From: Streptomyces sp. MH60
GTDB lineage: Bacteria; Actinomycetota; Actinomycetes; Streptomycetales; Streptomycetaceae
NCBI RefSeq assembly: GCF_002939385.1
Contig: NZ_MULI01000069.1
Span: forward strand, 1-38,079
Direction of reading: 5' to 3'
Length of the DNA: 38,079 bases
Shown: positions 1 through 7,672 of the stretch, piece by piece
Layout of the letters: each line of letters opens with the position of its first letter
How positions within the stretch are numbered: the first letter of the stretch is position 1
The notes under the pieces: generated by a model
What the model was told of the DNA's origin: nothing
Database searches by the model: none
Seen by the model: only the letters and a program-made list of their open reading frames with translations
Made by a program: the position numbers and the translations under genes

Positions 1-1
1 C

Positions 2-607
2 GGCCAGACCTCGTGGGCGCAGCAGGTGCACCGGCTGGCCGGGGCGGGCGGCGACGAGCAGCCCGTCGCACCGTGGAAGCCGCCGGTCGAGGACGTGTTC
101 CAGGCCGCCGCCCGGCGCCAGGCGGCGGCCCGGCCCGCCGGGCTCGGCAAGCGGCTGGCCGCCCGGCTGATCGACACGGTCGTTCTCGCGGGCGTCACCG
201 CCGCGGCCGCCGTGCCGCTCGGCGTCAAGGCGATCGACCACGTCAACGACAAGATCGACGAGGCCAAGCTGTCCGGCGAGACCGTCACGGTCTGGCTGCT
301 GGACGGCACGACGTCCACGTACCTGGGCATCGTGCTCGCCGTCCTGCTGCTCTTCGGCGTCGTCTACGAGGCGCTGCCCACCGCCAAGTGGGGCCGCACC
401 CTGGGCAAGAGGCTGCTCGGTCTGGAGGTGCGGGACATCGAGGCCCACGAGCCGCCGTCCTTCGGCGCGGCCCTGCGCCGCTGGCTGGTCTACAGCGTCC
501 CCGGCCTCCTGGCCGTCGGCGTGGTCGGCGTCGCGTGGTGCCTGTTCGACCGCCCGTGGCACCAGTGCTGGCACGACAAGGCCGCCAACACGTTTGTCGC
601 GGGCTAG
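2..607 (+). CDS. RDD family membrane protein, 5' partial
   Basis: The reading frame is open from the first bases and runs to a TAG at 605-607, so the true start probably lies before the window; a GTG at 26 is the first start visible. The sequence shows the RDD pattern: a first hydrophobic helix beginning with an Arg and Asp (RLIDTVVLAG), a second helix (GIVLAVLLLFGVVYEAL), then the signature WGRTLGKRLLGLEV and a third helix before the conserved C-terminal W/D-rich end (HDKAANTFVAG). RDD proteins are small multi-pass membrane proteins of mostly unknown function; some are linked to ion exchange. The next gene is a second RDD protein, so this may be a tandem family pair separated by a palindrome. 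Substrate cannot be read from the sequence. Confidence 0.85.
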   Translation, partial: GQTSWAQQVHRLAGAGGDEQPVAPWKPPVEDVFQAAARRQAAARPAGLGKRLAARLIDTVVLAGVTAAAAVPLGVKAIDHVNDKIDEAKLSGETVTVWLLDGTTSTYLGIVLAVLLLFGVVYEALPTAKWGRTLGKRLLGLEVRDIEAHEPPSFGAALRRWLVYSVPGLLAVGVVGVAWCLFDRPWHQCWHDKAANTFVAG

Positions 608-662
608 CTGGGCGGGCGGGGTCGGGGGAACGCGGGTCTCGTCTGCGGGTGCGGGTGCTTCG

Positions 663-744
663 TGGTCGCTCGCGCAGTTCCCCGCGCCCCTTGAGGGGCG
701 TGCACGGAACGCCCCTGAAAGGGGCGCGGGGAACTGCGCGACCA
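663..744. repeat. Long nested palindrome between the RDD genes
   Basis: A 22-nt arm at 671-692 (CGCGCAGTTCCCCGCGCCCC then TT) is the reverse complement of 719-740. The space between holds a second inverted repeat, GGGGCGT (about 695-701) against ACGCCCC (about 709-715). The arms can also fold locally: CGCCCC-TTG-AGGGGCG on the left and CGCCCC-TGAAA-GGGGCG on the right, so a single long stem and two short hairpins are mutually exclusive. Similar GCAGTTCCCCGCGCCCC elements are, from memory, common between Streptomyces genes. It lies after the first RDD stop and before the second RDD start, so it may act as a terminator. Confidence 0.85.
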
Positions 745-877
745 GCCCTCACGCACCCGCGGCCGCCGACGACCCATCAGCTCGCCCCCTCCGACGGCGT
801 GGGACCACGCACCCCCGCGTCCCCCGGACGGCCCCCCGCCGGATGCGCCGTAAAAGAGTCCGAGTTCGACTCGGGAC

Positions 878-1558
878 ATGAGCAGCGAACCGCCCCCCGG
901 CCCCGGCGGGCAGCAGCCGCCGGAAGACGACCCGCTGAGGAAGAACCCCTACGACAACCCGCCCCCGCCCCCCGGCGGCGGAGGTCCTTACGGGGCCCCT
1001 CCTCCCGGTGGCGGCGGCCCTTACGGCGGCCCCCCTCCCCCCGGTGGCGGCGGCCCCTACGGCGGTGACCCGTACGGCGGTGGCGGCTACCCCGGCGACC
1101 CGCTGGCCGGCATGCCCCCGCTCGCCGACAGCGGGCGGCGCACACTCGCCCGGATCGTCGACATGATCCTCGTGGGCATCGTGGTCTGGCTGCTCAGCTG
1201 GGCCTTCAACGTCCAGGAGTACACAGTGGACGGCGACGATGTCTCCGTCGGCAAGTCCTTCGGGCAGTCCGTGATCGCCGCCGTGCTCTACATCGCGTAC
1301 GACACCTACATGACGACGAGGACGGGCCAGACCCTCGGCAAGAAGTGGCTCGGGCTGCGGGTGGCCAACCTGGACAACGGGGCGACGCCCTCCGTACAGA
1401 CGTCGCTGATCCGGGCCCTGGTGCTGTGGATCCCGTTCGCCTTCTGCTGCGCCTGCGTGTGGACGATCATCGCGGGCGGCTGGAGCTTCTTCGACAAGCC
1501 CTACAAGCAGGGCCTGCACGACAAGGCGGCCAAGACGGTCGTGGTCAGCACCCGTTGA
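878..1558 (+). CDS. RDD family protein with Pro/Gly/Tyr-rich N-terminus
   Basis: 226 residues from an ATG at 878. Residues 1-75 form a cytosolic low-complexity arm built of repeated PPPPGGGGPYG-type units. The C-terminal two thirds carry the RDD domain: an Arg followed by an Asp entering helix 1 (RRTLARIVDMILVGIVVWLL), a second helix (about 125-140), the signature GQTLGKKWLGLRV, a third helix with FCCACVW, and the conserved end FFDKPYKQGLHDKAAKTVVV. The tail motif HDKAA is shared with the upstream RDD protein, so the two are paralogues. Pro/Gly/Tyr-rich arms of this sort occur on many actinobacterial membrane proteins and may self-associate. No strong Shine-Dalgarno is visible. Function is unknown. 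Confidence 0.87.
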   Translation: MSSEPPPGPGGQQPPEDDPLRKNPYDNPPPPPGGGGPYGAPPPGGGGPYGGPPPPGGGGPYGGDPYGGGGYPGDPLAGMPPLADSGRRTLARIVDMILVGIVVWLLSWAFNVQEYTVDGDDVSVGKSFGQSVIAAVLYIAYDTYMTTRTGQTLGKKWLGLRVANLDNGATPSVQTSLIRALVLWIPFAFCCACVWTIIAGGWSFFDKPYKQGLHDKAAKTVVVSTR

Positions 1559-1571
1559 CGGTCGCGGACGC

Positions 1572-1871
1572 TCAGGCGGCCCGCCCGCGCGTGGCCTCGC
1601 CCGCACCTGCGGAGACCCGGGCACCCGCGGGCACCTGCACCGGTTCCCGGTCCGCGGTGAACCGGTGGGCCGGCACGGCGGTCACCGCGCGCGTCCTGGG
1701 CAGGGGGACCGTCATGGCGACCAGCAGCCCGAGGGCGAGGGCCGCGACGGCGATGAGGGCGACTCCGGGACCCGAACTCGTCTGCGACAGCAGCAGCATG
1801 GCGAGCGTCGAGAAGATCACGGTGCACGAACCGTAGGCGAACTGGGCGGCAGTCGGACGGGGCATGGCCAT
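1572..1871 (-). CDS. Small two-helix membrane protein, unknown function
   Basis: 99 residues if started at the ATG at 1871, preceded by GAGGA four bases upstream; an in-frame TTG at 1889 and an ATG at 1865 are alternatives. The N-terminal half has two hydrophobic segments (FAYGSCTVIFSTLAMLLL and GVALIAVAALALGLLVAMTV) joined by a short polar loop; the C-terminal third is Arg/Ala/Pro-rich, probably cytosolic, without a recognisable domain. It converges on the upstream RDD gene with only 13 bp between the stops. I do not recognise the family; the frame is supported by codon bias and the membrane pattern. Confidence 0.6.
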   Translation of the reverse strand: MAMPRPTAAQFAYGSCTVIFSTLAMLLLSQTSSGPGVALIAVAALALGLLVAMTVPLPRTRAVTAVPAHRFTADREPVQVPAGARVSAGAGEATRGRAA

Positions 1872-2301
1872 CGTGTCCTCGGAAGACAATCATGGGGTGA
1901 GACGGGCTGTCGGCCTGGCTTTCCGCCGGCTTCCGGGCGTTCCGCCAAGCGACTCTAACCCGCTGTGTGCCCGAGTGGAACCAGCAGTAAGCACGACCTA
2001 ACCGGCACGGCCGATGCACGGGGGGCGCACGGATTCATGACGTCCGGGAAGTGGACGGTCCCGCGCGCCCGTCGGGCCCGGGCCGGGCCCCGTGGGACCG
2101 GCCGAAGGTCACGATCCGGTGTCCGCAAAGCGAACGACGACTCCGCATAGTGCACTTGTTCTGCTCAAGTCAAGGTCTGTCTTTTCTACCGAACCTCTAG
2201 TCAAATGTCGTCACTTGACTACACGCGTTGATCACGTGTGCGCGGGCTTTGCTCTGTCCTTGTCCCCCATCCGCGCGCGTGGACGCGGGGGAGGAACTCA
2301 A
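1872..2301. other. 430-bp non-coding region upstream of the M6 protease
   Basis: No convincing gene is seen here. The first part (about 1890-2110) is ordinary GC-rich DNA with a GC palindrome near 2076-2093. From about 2140 to 2240 composition falls to roughly half A+T, unusual for this window, and the stretch holds clustered CAAGT/AGTCAA repeats listed separately. It is the likely promoter region of the secreted protease. A clear -35/-10 pair cannot be assigned. Confidence 0.6.
2154..2221. promoter_or_regulatory. Clustered inverted/direct repeats, candidate operator
   Basis: Three related elements lie in 68 bp: ACTTG-N7-CAAGT (2154-2170), a direct AGTCAAG (2169-2175), and a perfect 7-bp inverted repeat TAGTCAA-N10-TTGACTA (2198-2221). 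The repeats are AT-rich in a GC-rich genome and sit 80-150 bp before the protease start. The pattern resembles a multi-site operator for a dimeric regulator. The regulator cannot be named from the sequence. Confidence 0.5.
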
Positions 2302-4647
2302 GTGACCAGCAGATCCTGGACGTTCAGAACCGCGGCGACCACCGTCGCACTCGCCGCCGCCACCGCCACGCTCTCGGCGGCCGGTGTGGCGCAGGCGGAC
2401 TCGCCGTCCCGGCCGGAGGCCGTGAACCGCCACGACCCCAGCCCGGAGAAGACCACCCGCTCCCACGACCTCAAGGGCCCCCTGAGCGACACTCAGGCCG
2501 CCCAGCGTGAGGAAGCCCTGAATCAGGTCATATCCGGCAACGCCTCGGTGAAGAAGAAGGACGGCTCCAACGTCGTCCAGCTGAAGAGCAAGAAGGGCGA
2601 CGCCAAGTACGTCGAACTGGGCCGGGAGAAGACCGACAAGATCTTCACCATCCTGGTCGAGTTCGGCGACAAGGTCGACAGCCGCTACGGCGGCACCCCC
2701 GGCCCGCTGCACAACGAGATAGCCAAGCCGAACCGCAAGACGGACAACTCCACGGCCTGGCAGGAGGACTACGACCAGGAGCACTTCCAGGACCTGTACT
2801 TCGGTTCCGGCAAGGGCGTCGACTCGGTCAAGACCTACTACGAGAAGCAGTCCTCCGGCCGCTACTCGGTCGACGGCGAGGTCTCCGACTGGGTCAAGGT
2901 CCCCTACAACGAGGCCCGCTACGGCTCCAACAAGTGCGACCCCGACAACTGCGCCTGGTACGCGGTGCAGGACGGCGTCACCGCCTGGGTCGCGGACCAG
3001 AAGGCGGCCGGCCGCACCGACGCCCAGATCAAGTCCCAGCTGACCCAGTACGACCAGTGGGACCGCTACGACTTCGACGGCGACGGCGACTTCAACGAGC
3101 CCGACGGCTACATCGACCACTTCCAGATCGTGCACGCCGGCGAGGACGAGTCCGCGGGCGGCGGCGCGCAGGGCGAGGACGCCATCTGGGCCCACCGCTG
3201 GTACGCCTTCGGCACCGACGCCGGCGCCACCGGCCCCGCCGACAACAAGCTCGGCGGCACCCAGATCGGCGACACCGGCGTCTGGGTCGGCGACTACACC
3301 ATCCAGCCGGAGAACGGCGGACTCGGCGTCTACGCGCACGAGTACGGCCACGACCTCGGCCTGCCGGACCACTACGACACCGCCGGCGGCGACAACTCCA
3401 CCGGCTTCTGGACGCTGATGTCGTCCGGCTCCTGGCTGGGCACCGGCCGCAACGAGATCGGCGACCTGCCCGGCGACATGAACGCCTGGGACAAGCTCCA
3501 GCTGGGCTGGCTGAACTACGACACCGCCAAGGCGGGCGTCAACTCCTGGCACAAGCTGGGCGTGGCCGAGTACAACACCAAGCACAAGCAGGGCCTGGTC
3601 GTCGAACTGCCGAAGGAGGAGGTCACCACCGAGATCGTGACCCCCGCCGAGGGCAAGACCCAGTGGTGGAGCGGCAGCGGCAACGACCTCAAGAACACCC
3701 TGAGCCGCAGCGTCGACCTCACCGGCAAGTCGTCCGCCTCCCTCACCCTGGACGGCTGGTACGACATCGAGGCCGACTACGACTTCCTCTACACCGAGGT
3801 CTCCACCGACGGCGGCGCCAACTGGACCGCGATCGACGGCACCTTCGACGGTCGGCCGATCCAGCGTGACGGCAGCGACAAGCCCGCCCTGAGCGGCACG
3901 GTCGACGCCTACGGCAAGCTGGTCTACCCGCTGGACGCCTACGCGGGCAAGAAGATCGACCTGCGCTTCCGCTACCAGACCGACGGCGGCCTGGCCATGA
4001 AGGGCTTCACCGGCGACGAGATCGCGGTGACGGCCGACGGCGCGACGCTGTTCTCCGACAACGCGGAGACCGAGGACGCCGCGTGGACGGCGAACGGCTT
4101 CACCCGCAAGGGCGCCTCCTTCACCAAGGAGTACGCGCAGTACTACATCGCCGAGAACCGGCAGTACGTGTCCTACGACAAGACGCTGAAGACCGGCCCG
4201 TACAACTTCGGCTTCTCGGAGCGCCCGAACTGGGTGGAGCACTACGCGTACCAGAACGGCCTGCTGATCTGGAAGTGGGACACCTCCCAGTCGGACAACA
4301 ACACCAGCCAGCACCCGGGCACCGGCCTGGTCCTGCCGATCGACTCGCACCCGACCGCGCTGAAGTGGAAGGACGGCACGCTGATGCGCAACCGCTTCCA
4401 GGCGTACGACTCGCCGTTCAGCCTCTACCGCACGGACGGCATGACGCTGCACAAGGCGGACGTCGCGAAGTACGTCCCGGGCTCCAAGGGCGTCTCGGTC
4501 TTCAACGACCGCAAGAACGACTACTACGACCCGGCGAACCCGACCGGCGGTGTCAAGATCACTGACACCAACACGAAGATCAAGATCCTGAAGGAGGCCA
4601 AGAACGGCTCGACGATCGAGCTGGAGGTTGGCCCCGCGGGCAGGTAA
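2302..4647 (+). CDS. Secreted immune inhibitor A-type M6 metalloprotease
   Basis: 781 residues from GTG 2302, which has a strong GGGAGGAA ribosome site upstream; in-frame starts further upstream lie before the signal peptide and are unlikely. Residues 1-32 form a Sec signal peptide (basic TSRSWTFRT, Ala-rich core, AQA cleavage before D33). A propeptide-like charged region follows (about 33-120). The zinc site is HEYGHDLGLPD at 346-356, the HExxHxxGxxD motif of M6 peptidases, with the downstream Met-turn-like segment FWTLMSSGSW. The C-terminal part matches the immune inhibitor A extension with acidic and Trp-rich beta-sandwich repeats (for example WKWDTSQSDNN). DFDGDGDFNEPDG near 255 looks like a calcium loop. 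It probably degrades extracellular protein during growth or development. It is followed by a strong terminator, so it is likely monocistronic. Confidence 0.93.
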   Translation: MTSRSWTFRTAATTVALAAATATLSAAGVAQADSPSRPEAVNRHDPSPEKTTRSHDLKGPLSDTQAAQREEALNQVISGNASVKKKDGSNVVQLKSKKGDAKYVELGREKTDKIFTILVEFGDKVDSRYGGTPGPLHNEIAKPNRKTDNSTAWQEDYDQEHFQDLYFGSGKGVDSVKTYYEKQSSGRYSVDGEVSDWVKVPYNEARYGSNKCDPDNCAWYAVQDGVTAWVADQKAAGRTDAQIKSQLTQYDQWDRYDFDGDGDFNEPDGYIDHFQIVHAGEDESAGGGAQGEDAIWAHRWYAFGTDAGATGPADNKLGGTQIGDTGVWVGDYTIQPENGGLGVYAHEYGHDLGLPDHYDTAGGDNSTGFWTLMSSGSWLGTGRNEIGDLPGDMNAWDKLQLGWLNYDTAKAGVNSWHKLGVAEYNTKHKQGLVVELPKEEVTTEIVTPAEGKTQWWSGSGNDLKNTLSRSVDLTGKSSASLTLDGWYDIEADYDFLYTEVSTDGGANWTAIDGTFDGRPIQRDGSDKPALSGTVDAYGKLVYPLDAYAGKKIDLRFRYQTDGGLAMKGFTGDEIAVTADGATLFSDNAETEDAAWTANGFTRKGASFTKEYAQYYIAENRQYVSYDKTLKTGPYNFGFSERPNWVEHYAYQNGLLIWKWDTSQSDNNTSQHPGTGLVLPIDSHPTALKWKDGTLMRNRFQAYDSPFSLYRTDGMTLHKADVAKYVPGSKGVSVFNDRKNDYYDPANPTGGVKITDTNTKIKILKEAKNGSTIELEVGPAGR

Positions 4648-4672
4648 CTAGCATCTGCCCAGGTCAGAGCAT

Positions 4673-4708
4673 GATCGGCGGTGACCCCCTGGCGGGTCGC
4701 CGCCGATC
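4673..4708 (+). terminator. Hairpin after the M6 protease
   Basis: A 15-bp stem starting GATCGGCGG pairs 4673-4687 with 4694-4708 around a 6-nt loop; one pair is a G-U wobble. It begins 25 nt after the stop codon. No long U tract follows, as is usual for Streptomyces terminators. Confidence 0.8.
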
Positions 4709-4793
4709 CGTGTTTAGGTGCGTCCTGTGGTTCTCTTATTGACACCGGGCCCGGCGCCCGGACCGACCCAGGCTGACTCGGGGGTATGACCGC

Positions 4794-5138
4794 ATGGCCG
4801 CAGGAGGCTTCTGCAAGCTGCCGAACGGCATGGTGGTGGTGGCACTGAACCTGCCCAGCCCCAGCCCGGCGAGCGGCGCCAGCGTGCGCTTTCTCGTCCA
4901 CGCCCAGAACCGGGCGCGCGCCCTGACCAGGCTGCGCAACCTGGGGCTGCGCAGCGTCTACCTGCGGGGCAACGCGGCCCCGCCGACCCCGGACGAGGTC
5001 ACCGCGGTCCTGCACCACCCGGACGGCCTGATATGGCGCACCGCGCCGGTGGCGGGCGCCGTGGGCGGCCCGGACCTGGCCCAGGAGCTGTGGCACCCGA
5101 TCCGGGCCCTGCTCAGACGCCCGACCGCCCAGACGTAG
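4794..5138 (+). CDS. Conserved hypothetical protein, 114 aa
   Basis: The frame starts at ATG 4794 with GGGGG a few bases upstream. The protein has no signal peptide or membrane helix. It contains a beta-rich start (GMVVVALNL), a run of basic residues (QNRARALTRLRNLGLRSVYLRG) and a C-terminal amphipathic segment ending in RALLRRP. I do not recognise a domain. A perfect TTGACA lies at 4739-4744 upstream, but no matching -10 is visible. It converges on pncA with about 16 bp between the stops. Codon bias supports it as real. Confidence 0.65.
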   Translation: MAAGGFCKLPNGMVVVALNLPSPSPASGASVRFLVHAQNRARALTRLRNLGLRSVYLRGNAAPPTPDEVTAVLHHPDGLIWRTAPVAGAVGGPDLAQELWHPIRALLRRPTAQT

Positions 5139-5154
5139 GCCGGCCCCGAGGGCG

Positions 5155-5742
5155 CTACTGCACGACCGGCTTCCCGGACAGCTCCACGCCCGCCTCCCGC
5201 AGCTCCTCCAGCGCCCGCTCGGTGGTCTCCGCGGCCACTCCGGCGGTCAGGTCGAGCAGCACCTGCGTACGGAAGCCCTCGCGGGCGGCGTCCAGGGCGG
5301 TGGCCCGCACGCAGTGGTCGGTGGCGATGCCCACGACGTCGACCTCGTCGATCTCGCGGGAGCGCAGCCACTCGGCGAGGCCGGTGCCGTTCTCGTCGGT
5401 GCCCTCGAAGCCGCTGTAGGCGGCCGCGTACGCCCCCTTGTCGAAGACGGCGTCTATCGCGCCGGAGGCGACGGCGGGGGCGAAGTTCGGGTGGAAGCCG
5501 ACCCCCTCGGTGCCGGCGACGCAGTGCGCCGGCCAGGAGTGGACGTAGTCCGGGTTGTCGGCGAAGTGGCCGCCCGGGGCGACGTGGTGGTCGCGGGTGG
5601 CCACCACGTGGCGGTAGCCGGCGGGCGCCTGCCCGATCAGCTCGGTGATGGCGGCGGCCACGTCGGCACCGCCGGACACGGCGAGGCTGCCCCCCTCGCA
5701 GAAGTCGTTCTGCACGTCTACGACGATCAAGGCGCGGCGCAT
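5155..5742 (-). CDS. pncA: Nicotinamidase (isochorismatase-like hydrolase)
   Basis: 195 residues. It hydrolyses nicotinamide to nicotinate plus ammonia, the first step of the Preiss-Handler salvage route to NAD. The catalytic triad is readable: D9 in VDVQNDF, K102 in FDKGAY and C144 in TDHCVRA. The metal ligands of this family are also present: D51, H53, H59 and H73 (in the TRDHH, GGHF and WPAHC segments). Length equals that of known PncA proteins. It follows pncB by 113 bp on the same strand, and the pair supplies consecutive steps (nicotinamide to nicotinate to nicotinate mononucleotide), so cotranscription is likely although the gap could hold a second promoter. The alternative of a general isochorismatase is less likely because the full nicotinamidase metal site is present. 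Confidence 0.95.
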   Translation of the reverse strand: MRRALIVVDVQNDFCEGGSLAVSGGADVAAAITELIGQAPAGYRHVVATRDHHVAPGGHFADNPDYVHSWPAHCVAGTEGVGFHPNFAPAVASGAIDAVFDKGAYAAAYSGFEGTDENGTGLAEWLRSREIDEVDVVGIATDHCVRATALDAAREGFRTQVLLDLTAGVAAETTERALEELREAGVELSGKPVVQ

Positions 5743-5856
5743 GGTCGGTGTCCTTCGACTGGGGCGACTGTGGGTCGGGGGCAGGGATCGGGGAGCGGGG
5801 GCCGGGAGTGGCTGGAGGGACGGGGCTGATTCGGGCCTTGCGGGGCCGCACCAGCT

Positions 5857-7203
5857 TTAGCTACCCGAGCCCCCGTGTGCGTACTCCGTCGGAATGACGG
5901 GTTCCCCTCGGGAGAGCTGGGTGGCGGACAGCGGGAGGTTGGCGCGGGCGGCGGCGTGCCGGTCCCGGGCGGCGTCCAGCGGCTCGCGGGCGACGACCTC
6001 GCCGCCCTTGACCAGCTCGACCAGGAGCTGCCGGTCGGCCAGCGCGTCGGGCACCGGCCCGGTGCCGACCACCTCGGCCTCGGCGTACCCGTACGCGTCC
6101 AGGCGCCGCGCGGCCCACTTGCGGCCGCCGACGGAGGTCTTGCCGCCGCTGGACTTCTTGGCCACCGGCACCAGCGGCGCGCCCTCCTCGCCGGACTCGG
6201 CGCGGGCGACCAGCTTGTAGACCATCGAGGCCGTCGGGTGCCCGGAGCCGGTCACCAGCTGGGTGCCGACGCCGTAGGCGTCCACGGGCGCCGCCGCCAG
6301 CGAGGCGATGGCGTACTCGTCCAGGTCCGAGGTCACCACGATCTTCGTCCCGGTGGCGCCCAGCTCGTCGAGCTGGTGGCGCACCCGGTGGGCGACCAGC
6401 AGCAGGTCGCCGGAGTCGATGCGCACCGCGCCCAGCTCGGGCCCGGCGACCTCCACGGCCGTACGGACGGCCTCGGCGACGTCGTAGGTGTCCACGAGCA
6501 GCGTGGTGTCCCGGCCCAGGGCGTCCACCTGGGCGCGGAAGGCGTCGCGCTCGTGGTCGTGGAGCAGGGTGAAGGCGTGGGCGGAGGTGCCGACGGTGGG
6601 GATGTTGTAGCGGAAGCCGGCGGCGAGGTCGGAGGTGGTCGCGAAGCCGCCGACGTAGGCCGAGCGGGCGGCGGCGACGGCGGCCAGCTCGTGGGTGCGG
6701 CGGGCGCCCATCTCGATCAGCGGCCGCTCCCCGGCGGCGGAGGACATGCGGGAGGCGGCGGCCGCGATCGCCGAGTCGTGGTTGAGGATGGACAGGATCA
6801 CCGTCTCCAGCAGCACGCACTCGCCGAAGGTGCCCTCGACCCGCATGATCGGCGAGCCCGGGAAGTACACCTCGCCCTCGGGGTAGCCCCAGATGTCCCC
6901 GCTGAACCGGTACTGCGCCAGCCAGTCCAGGGTCTCCTCGTCGACGATGTCCTGCTCGCGCAGGAAGCGCAGGACGCCCGCGTCGAAGCGGAAGTTCTCC
7001 ACCGCGTCCAGCACCCGTCCGGTGCCCGCCACGACGCCGTAGCGGCGGCCGTCGGGCAGGCGCCGGGTGAAGACCTCGAACACGCTCCGCCGCCCGGCCG
7101 TACCGGCCTTCAGCGCGGCTCGGAGCATGGTCAGCTCGTACTGGTCCGTGAAGAGCGCCGTCGAGGGGACGTCCACCGGCAGCCCAAGGTCCGCTGTGTT
7201 CAT
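5857..7203 (-). CDS. pncB: Nicotinate phosphoribosyltransferase
   Basis: 448 residues from ATG 7203. It joins nicotinate to PRPP, giving nicotinate mononucleotide, using ATP. Family features are visible: the N-terminal TDQYELTML motif, YGVVAGTGR, the substrate-loop segment SRMSSAAGERPLIEMGARRTHE, the region NIPTVGTSAHAF with the His that is phosphorylated in this family, and RIDSGDLLLVAH and VVTSDLDEYAI in the phosphate-binding barrel. Together with pncA downstream it makes the NAD salvage unit. The start codon sits 7 nt after a TACGAT box (7211-7216), suggesting a leaderless mRNA, with an inverted repeat over the candidate -35. It is divergent from clpS; the same arrangement (pncB beside clpS) is known in mycobacteria. 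Confidence 0.96.
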   Translation of the reverse strand: MNTADLGLPVDVPSTALFTDQYELTMLRAALKAGTAGRRSVFEVFTRRLPDGRRYGVVAGTGRVLDAVENFRFDAGVLRFLREQDIVDEETLDWLAQYRFSGDIWGYPEGEVYFPGSPIMRVEGTFGECVLLETVILSILNHDSAIAAAASRMSSAAGERPLIEMGARRTHELAAVAAARSAYVGGFATTSDLAAGFRYNIPTVGTSAHAFTLLHDHERDAFRAQVDALGRDTTLLVDTYDVAEAVRTAVEVAGPELGAVRIDSGDLLLVAHRVRHQLDELGATGTKIVVTSDLDEYAIASLAAAPVDAYGVGTQLVTGSGHPTASMVYKLVARAESGEEGAPLVPVAKKSSGGKTSVGGRKWAARRLDAYGYAEAEVVGTGPVPDALADRQLLVELVKGGEVVAREPLDAARDRHAAARANLPLSATQLSRGEPVIPTEYAHGGSGS

Positions 7204-7210
7204 ACGACGG

Positions 7211-7239
7211 ATCGTACCCCCATTTCGTCAGTGTGACGA
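7211..7239 (-). promoter_or_regulatory. pncB promoter and candidate operator
   Basis: On the minus strand a -10-like TACGAT (7211-7216) lies 7 nt before the pncB ATG. A TCGTCA -35-like hexamer precedes it by 17 nt. That hexamer is half of a perfect inverted repeat, TCGTCA-GTG-TGACGA (7225-7239 on the plus strand). An operator overlapping the -35 would suit repression of NAD salvage. The regulator is not identified; an NrtR-type NAD-pathway regulator is one possibility. Confidence 0.5.
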
Positions 7240-7313
7240 TTTCGATTCCCCGCCCGGTTCGCGTGGCGTCCGCCACAGGCCCGTTTGCGCGGGTGCCCCC
7301 CTGTGGTGGCAGC

Positions 7314-7631
7314 ATGGGCCTTGTGACGGCAGCCGCACCCATGGAGATCGAGAAGACCGAGTCGGCGGAGGAGGTCTTCGCCGTACCCGAGCCCGACGTG
7401 CCCTGGGTGACGATCGTCCACAACGATCCCGTCAACCTCATGAGCTACGTGACGTACGTCTTCCAGTCGTACTTCGGCTACTCCAAGGACAAGGCCACCA
7501 AGCTCATGATGGACGTCCATCACAAGGGCCGGGCGGTCGTGTCCAGCGGCAGCCGGGAGGAGATGGAGCGGGACGTACAGGCCATGCACGGCTACGGTCT
7601 GTGGGCCACCCTCCAGCAGGACCGGAAATGA
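7314..7631 (+). CDS. clpS: ATP-dependent Clp protease adaptor ClpS
   Basis: 105 residues from ATG 7314; a GTG at 7323 and an ATG at 7341 are alternative starts. ClpS binds proteins with destabilising N-terminal residues and hands them to ClpC/ClpA-ClpP. The ClpS core is clear: WVTIVHNDPVNLMSYVTYVF (the N-degron pocket with the conserved ND and M), then FGYSKDKATKLMMDVHHKGR, the ClpA/C-interacting stretch, and the ending HGYGLWATLQQD. The N-terminal 30 residues are acidic and flexible (EIEKTESAEEVF), as expected for the arm that enters the ATPase. The next gene, DUF2017, is separated by about 40 bp and is probably cotranscribed. Confidence 0.95.
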   Translation: MGLVTAAAPMEIEKTESAEEVFAVPEPDVPWVTIVHNDPVNLMSYVTYVFQSYFGYSKDKATKLMMDVHHKGRAVVSSGSREEMERDVQAMHGYGLWATLQQDRK

Positions 7632-7672
7632 CCCACGCCCGCCCGCAGGACGGAAGCAGCTGAATCGCCTTC

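Noticed and set aside
1965..2150. Small frame (61 aa) before the protease
   Set aside because: It has no ribosome site, low-quality composition and overlaps the regulatory repeat region.
2197..4452. Antisense open frame over the M6 protease
   Set aside because: The Val/Gly/Leu/Arg-biased translation has no domain or signal and mirrors codons of the real protease gene.
4739..4761. TTGACA promoter before the 114-aa protein
   Set aside because: A perfect -35 is present, but the 17-19 nt spacings give GC-rich hexamers and no usable -10.
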